Shown here: positions 61,305 through 64,000 of the stretch, in pieces
Layout of the letters: each line of letters starts with the position of its first letter
How positions within the stretch are numbered: the stretch's first letter is position 1
NCBI RefSeq assembly: GCF_003441615.1
Contig: NZ_CP031842.1
Span: forward strand, 1,196,501 to 1,260,500
Length of the DNA: 64,000 bases
Reading direction: 5' to 3'
DNA from: Dechloromonas sp. HYN0024
GTDB lineage: Bacteria; Pseudomonadota; Gammaproteobacteria; Burkholderiales; Rhodocyclaceae
The notes under the pieces: generated by a model
Told to the model about the DNA's origin: nothing
Database searches by the model: none
The model's input: only the letters and a program-made list of their open reading frames with translations
Program-made: the position numbers and the translations under genes

Positions 61305-62069
61305 TTACTTCTTTTTGCCGGCTTTCGGTTTGCACATATTGCCCGGCATGACCAGGCTGGCCTGATAGGCCGAAATGGAAATCAGCTGATCGTCGGTGTA
61401 CTTCTTGATGATCTTGACCATGTCCGGATTGGCATTGCGGCGATGGCCGTTGCGAATTTCGGTCATCTGGCGCAGCAGGTACTTGTAGTGCTGGCCGGCG
61501 ATGACGGGATAGAACTTTTCCTTGTTGCCTTCGCCGTTCTTGCCATGGCACTCCAGGCATTCCTTTTCGTACAAGGCCTTGCCGTCGGCGATGCGCTTGT
61601 CGGTATCGGCCGGAGCCTTCCAGTTCTTGTCCATGTTGTCGCCCGGCTTCGAGTCGTAATGACCGTGGTCGAGCGGAATGCACAGCTTCTCGATGTAGGC
61701 GGCAACGTTGGCCAGTTCCTGGGCATCGGTCAGGGTGGCGGCAAACGGGTACATCGTCGGGTTGTCACGCAGACCGGCGCGAATGTCGGCCATCTGTTTG
61801 ATCAGCACGGTGGTGTGCTGGCCGGCGAGTTGCGGGAAAGTGCCGTCCGGACGACCAGCGCCAGAGGGCAGGTGGCATGCGCCGCAGGTTTCGTAACCTT
61901 CTTCGCCAGCTTTGGCGTCGCCCTTCTTGTTCAGTGCCTCGCTCTTTTCGCCACCCTGGGCATTCCACTTGTAATCCTTGCCCTCGATGCCTTCGGATTT
62001 CGGGGCTGGCGGTGCGGCAAAGGCAATGCCTGCCGTGAGCAAGCTGATCAAAAGCAGTGATGCTTTCAT
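61305..62069 (-). CDS. nosC2: NosC2-like diheme cytochrome c
   Basis: This 254-residue protein has a signal peptide (MKASLLLISLLTAGIAFA) and two c553-like domains with CGACH and CLECH heme sites, and Met ligands probable in PTMYPFAATL and similar segments. It ends in a Lys-rich tail. It likely carries electrons toward NosZ. The start at 62069 has AGGAAA upstream; a longer frame from 62129 lacks a signal. Confidence 0.86.
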   Translation of the reverse strand: MKASLLLISLLTAGIAFAAPPAPKSEGIEGKDYKWNAQGGEKSEALNKKGDAKAGEEGYETCGACHLPSGAGRPDGTFPQLAGQHTTVLIKQMADIRAGLRDNPTMYPFAATLTDAQELANVAAYIEKLCIPLDHGHYDSKPGDNMDKNWKAPADTDKRIADGKALYEKECLECHGKNGEGNKEKFYPVIAGQHYKYLLRQMTEIRNGHRRNANPDMVKIIKKYTDDQLISISAYQASLVMPGNMCKPKAGKKK

Positions 62070-62099
62070 GTTTGGTTTCCTTTTATGGCAGGTGATTCG

Positions 62100-62175
62100 G
62101 AACGCTGAAAGCATTGTTTCACTGCGCATATCAGCGTTCTTTGATGTTGGTCAGAAGCGGGAAAAACCGGCTTCT
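62100..62175 (-). other. two hairpins in the gap between nosC1 and nosC2
   Basis: GAACGCTGA (62100-62108) pairs perfectly with TCAGCGTTC (62131-62139) around a 22-base loop. AGAAGC (62153-62158) pairs with GCTTCT (62170-62175). No T-run follows. Together with the hairpins at 61266 and 62514 they give every gap of the nosZ-C1-C2-B stretch a structure. Confidence 0.45.
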
Positions 62176-62180
62176 CCTGT

Positions 62181-62489
62181 TTATTTCAGTTTCGACAGGT
62201 ATTCCGAGATGGCCTTGATCTCCTCGTCATTGACGAGGTGCAGGACGCCCTTCATGGCGGCCGTCTGGCCGTTGTTGCGGGCACCGCTCTTGATGTCCTT
62301 GATCTGCTGTTCCGAGTAGGCGGCGTTCTGGCCGGCCACCTTCGGGTAATTCGGCATCAGCGGCTTGTCGCCCTTCGGGCCGTGGCAGGCGTTGCAGGTC
62401 TTTTCGGCATAGAGTTTTGCGCCATCAAGTGCGGCGAAGGCCGGGGTGGTGATGAGCCCGGCGGCGAGCAAAGTCATTACAAATTTCAT
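62181..62489 (-). CDS. nosC1: NosC1-like monoheme cytochrome c
   Basis: This 102-residue protein has a signal peptide (MKFVMTLLAAGLITTPAFA), one heme motif (KTCNACHGPKGDKPLM) and a class I cytochrome c ending (AISEYLSKLK). It is a likely electron donor to NosZ. AGGAGG stands seven to eight bases before the ATG. Confidence 0.9.
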   Translation of the reverse strand: MKFVMTLLAAGLITTPAFAALDGAKLYAEKTCNACHGPKGDKPLMPNYPKVAGQNAAYSEQQIKDIKSGARNNGQTAAMKGVLHLVNDEEIKAISEYLSKLK

Positions 62490-62513
62490 GGGTATTCCCT
62501 CCTTAATGTGAAA

Positions 62514-62540
62514 CGGGGAACAGATTGGCTCTGTTCCCCG
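62514..62540 (-). other. 11-bp hairpin between nosZ and nosC1
   Basis: CGGGGAACAGA-TTGGC-TCTGTTCCCCG is a perfect GC-rich stem 33 bases after the nosZ stop, without a T-run on the transcribed strand. It could protect nosZ mRNA or attenuate the downstream genes. Confidence 0.6.
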
Positions 62541-62573
62541 CTGAATGCCTTAAGTCAGATCAAGACTTTTGGC

Positions 62574-64000
62574 TTACTTGACCTTCTTGGCGCCGTTCTG
62601 CTCAAGGTAGGTCTTGGCGCGCAGGCCGATGTCGGCGGCCTTGACCTGGTATTGCCAGACTTGCTCGGCCCACAGGTTAGCCTGGTCCCAATCCTTCTTG
62701 GCCGCTGCGGCTTCGTGCTTGGCCTTGGCTTCCTTGATCTTGCCGAGTTGGTCGGTAGCGTCGTCAACCATGTTCACGACATCTGGGAAGTCCTTGAAGT
62801 TGACGCTGGTGATGTAGCCAACGACGGAATCAATGACAACCTGGGTATCAACGACCTTCTTCACCGTGGCCTTGTAGTCGGCTTCGGTATAGACGGCCTT
62901 GGCCGCTTCACTCTTGCCCGGCTTCCAGCCCTTCGGCTTGACCAGTAGGTAACCCTGCATTTCAAGGTGGAGGGCGGAGCAGAACTCGGTGCAGTAGTAC
63001 GGATACACCCCTTCCTTGTCAGCCTTGAACTTGACGGTCACCGTCTTGCCCGGCTCAACCGAAGCGTGCACGTTCATGGTCGACACGGTAAAGCCGTGGG
63101 TTTCATCCTGGGCGCGTTCGAGGTTGGTCAGGTGGATGGTCACTTCGTCGCCAACTTCGGCTTCGATGGTTTCCGGCGTGATGTGCGAACGGATCAGCGT
63201 ACCCTTGACCTCGATCTTGTTGCCCTTCTTGGTGGTGACTTCCTCACCGGCACGGACGGCACCCGGATGGGGCTTGTCGGTACGGGAGTCGGTGCCGACC
63301 TTGTAGCGGACGCCCGGCTTCAGCTTGGTGGCGTCGATAGCCACGGCGTAGTGCGGCTCACCGAGCGGCAGCGGCATGTCGTACAACAGTTGCATCTTGT
63401 CGTTCGAAATGTCGATCAGCTGGTGGTTTTGCGGGTGCAGCGGGCCGACCGGGACAAAGCGGTCAATCGCCAGCTTGTTGAGGGCGACCAGGTAGCGGCC
63501 CTTCGGATCGACGGAATCACCTTCCATGGTCATCAGGTGACCGATGTTGTAATGCACGGAGATTTTGTCGAGCACCTTGCCGTCACAGTAGTTCCACTTG
63601 GCAACCTGGGAGTCGACGTAGAGCGAGGTGTAGGCGATGCAGGATTTCGAGTCGTACTGTGTGTGCAGGGGGCCGAGGCCAAGCTGAACCTGCTTGTCCA
63701 GCGCGTCCTTCATGGCGATCACGGGAATGCCGTAGGGGTCCTTGGATTCGAAATTGCCGGCCTTGATTGCGGCCTGGATCTTGTCGAAGGAATAGACGGA
63801 AACGTGCGTGTCGAGCTTGCCGGCGACGATCAGGCGGGTGCCGTCGGGGGTCACGTCAACGCCGTGCGGCGATTTCGGTTCCGGCACCAGGAAGAGAATG
63901 CCTTCCTTGATCGCCGTTTCCATCATCAGCACCTTGTGGCCGTTGATGACCTTGGCCTTGCCGGCGGCAACCAGTTCGGCCGCCTTCTTCCAGTTGATCA
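62574..64000 (-). CDS. nosZ: nitrous oxide reductase NosZ (C-terminal part, 5' end outside window)
   Basis: The frame is open to the window edge, giving about 475 residues of the C-terminal part. The seven-blade propeller holds copper-site histidines (SPHGVDVTPDG, GPLHTQYDSKS, GEPHYAVAID). The cupredoxin domain has the CuA ligands in YYCTEFCSALHLEMQGY (CxxxCxxxHxxM) and SHITPETIEAEVGDEVTIHL. There is no C-terminal heme, unlike Wolinella NosZ. It reduces N2O to N2 in the periplasm. Clade II is inferred from nosB and the C1/C2 genes, not from a signal peptide, which is outside the window. Confidence 0.95.
   Translation of the reverse strand, partial: INWKKAAELVAAGKAKVINGHKVLMMETAIKEGILFLVPEPKSPHGVDVTPDGTRLIVAGKLDTHVSVYSFDKIQAAIKAGNFESKDPYGIPVIAMKDALDKQVQLGLGPLHTQYDSKSCIAYTSLYVDSQVAKWNYCDGKVLDKISVHYNIGHLMTMEGDSVDPKGRYLVALNKLAIDRFVPVGPLHPQNHQLIDISNDKMQLLYDMPLPLGEPHYAVAIDATKLKPGVRYKVGTDSRTDKPHPGAVRAGEEVTTKKGNKIEVKGTLIRSHITPETIEAEVGDEVTIHLTNLERAQDETHGFTVSTMNVHASVEPGKTVTVKFKADKEGVYPYYCTEFCSALHLEMQGYLLVKPKGWKPGKSEAAKAVYTEADYKATVKKVVDTQVVIDSVVGYITSVNFKDFPDVVNMVDDATDQLGKIKEAKAKHEAAAAKKDWDQANLWAEQVWQYQVKAADIGLRAKTYLEQNGAKKVK

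Noticed and set aside
61266..62540. nos intergenic hairpins as Rho-independent terminators
   Set aside because: No T-runs follow the stems in the direction of transcription, and the downstream genes have no other clear promoter.

Overview
The window looks like a chromosome segment of a denitrifying betaproteobacterium of the Rhodocyclaceae, most like Dechloromonas or a close relative. The reasons are a GC-rich sequence, a clade II type nitrous oxide reductase cluster (nosZ-C1-C2-B-D-G-H-F-L-Y), PsrA-like control of fatty-acid oxidation, and a large investment in c-type cytochromes. I saw no rRNA, tRNA, CRISPR array, insertion sequence or prophage. The taxon is inferred from gene content only.

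Layout. 1-4.7 kb: the 3' end of dinB, the phenylacetate genes paaX and paaG, two small proteins sharing a C-terminal tail, and an overlapping folB-like/folA-like pair. 4.7-8.4 kb: a PAS-GGDEF-EAL signalling protein and a periplasmic PEBP-family protein. 8.5-25.6 kb: a fatty-acid oxidation region. A TetR/PsrA-like regulator is followed by fadE, a thiolase, a fadJ-like gene and fadL. A second operon follows with a fadN-like gene, fadA, a DUF4442 gene, a chalcone-isomerase-like gene, fadD, a nitronate monooxygenase and an acyl-CoA dehydrogenase. Three matching 20-bp palindromes mark a likely local regulon. 25.6-32 kb: ppk1, menE-menF, a TlpA-like protein and a DUF6502 protein.

32-47.6 kb holds the most unusual content. 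On the minus strand are a membrane protein with a degenerate GGDEF domain and an Fe-S/FAD oxidoreductase. Divergent from them are a cytochrome b-like protein with two HX13H helices, a lysine-rich 24-heme cytochrome, a giant repetitive cytochrome with about 81 heme sites, and an outer-membrane barrel with AMIN-like and TPR parts. A CcmI-like cytochrome maturation gene follows a terminator. Together these could form an electron conduit from the inner membrane to the cell surface. The giant cytochrome gene is split between two frames at a run of seven G.

47.6-54.2 kb: a small gene overlapping a nucleotidyltransferase, an unknown protein, a minus-strand operon encoding the SHP/DHC/cytochrome b561 redox trio followed by its own two-component system (with three 11-bp-phased direct repeats upstream), and a small outer-membrane protein. 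54.3-64 kb: the nos operon on the minus strand, from nosZ (cut by the window end) down to a TlpA-like thioredoxin. Its intergenic gaps carry strong hairpins without T-runs.
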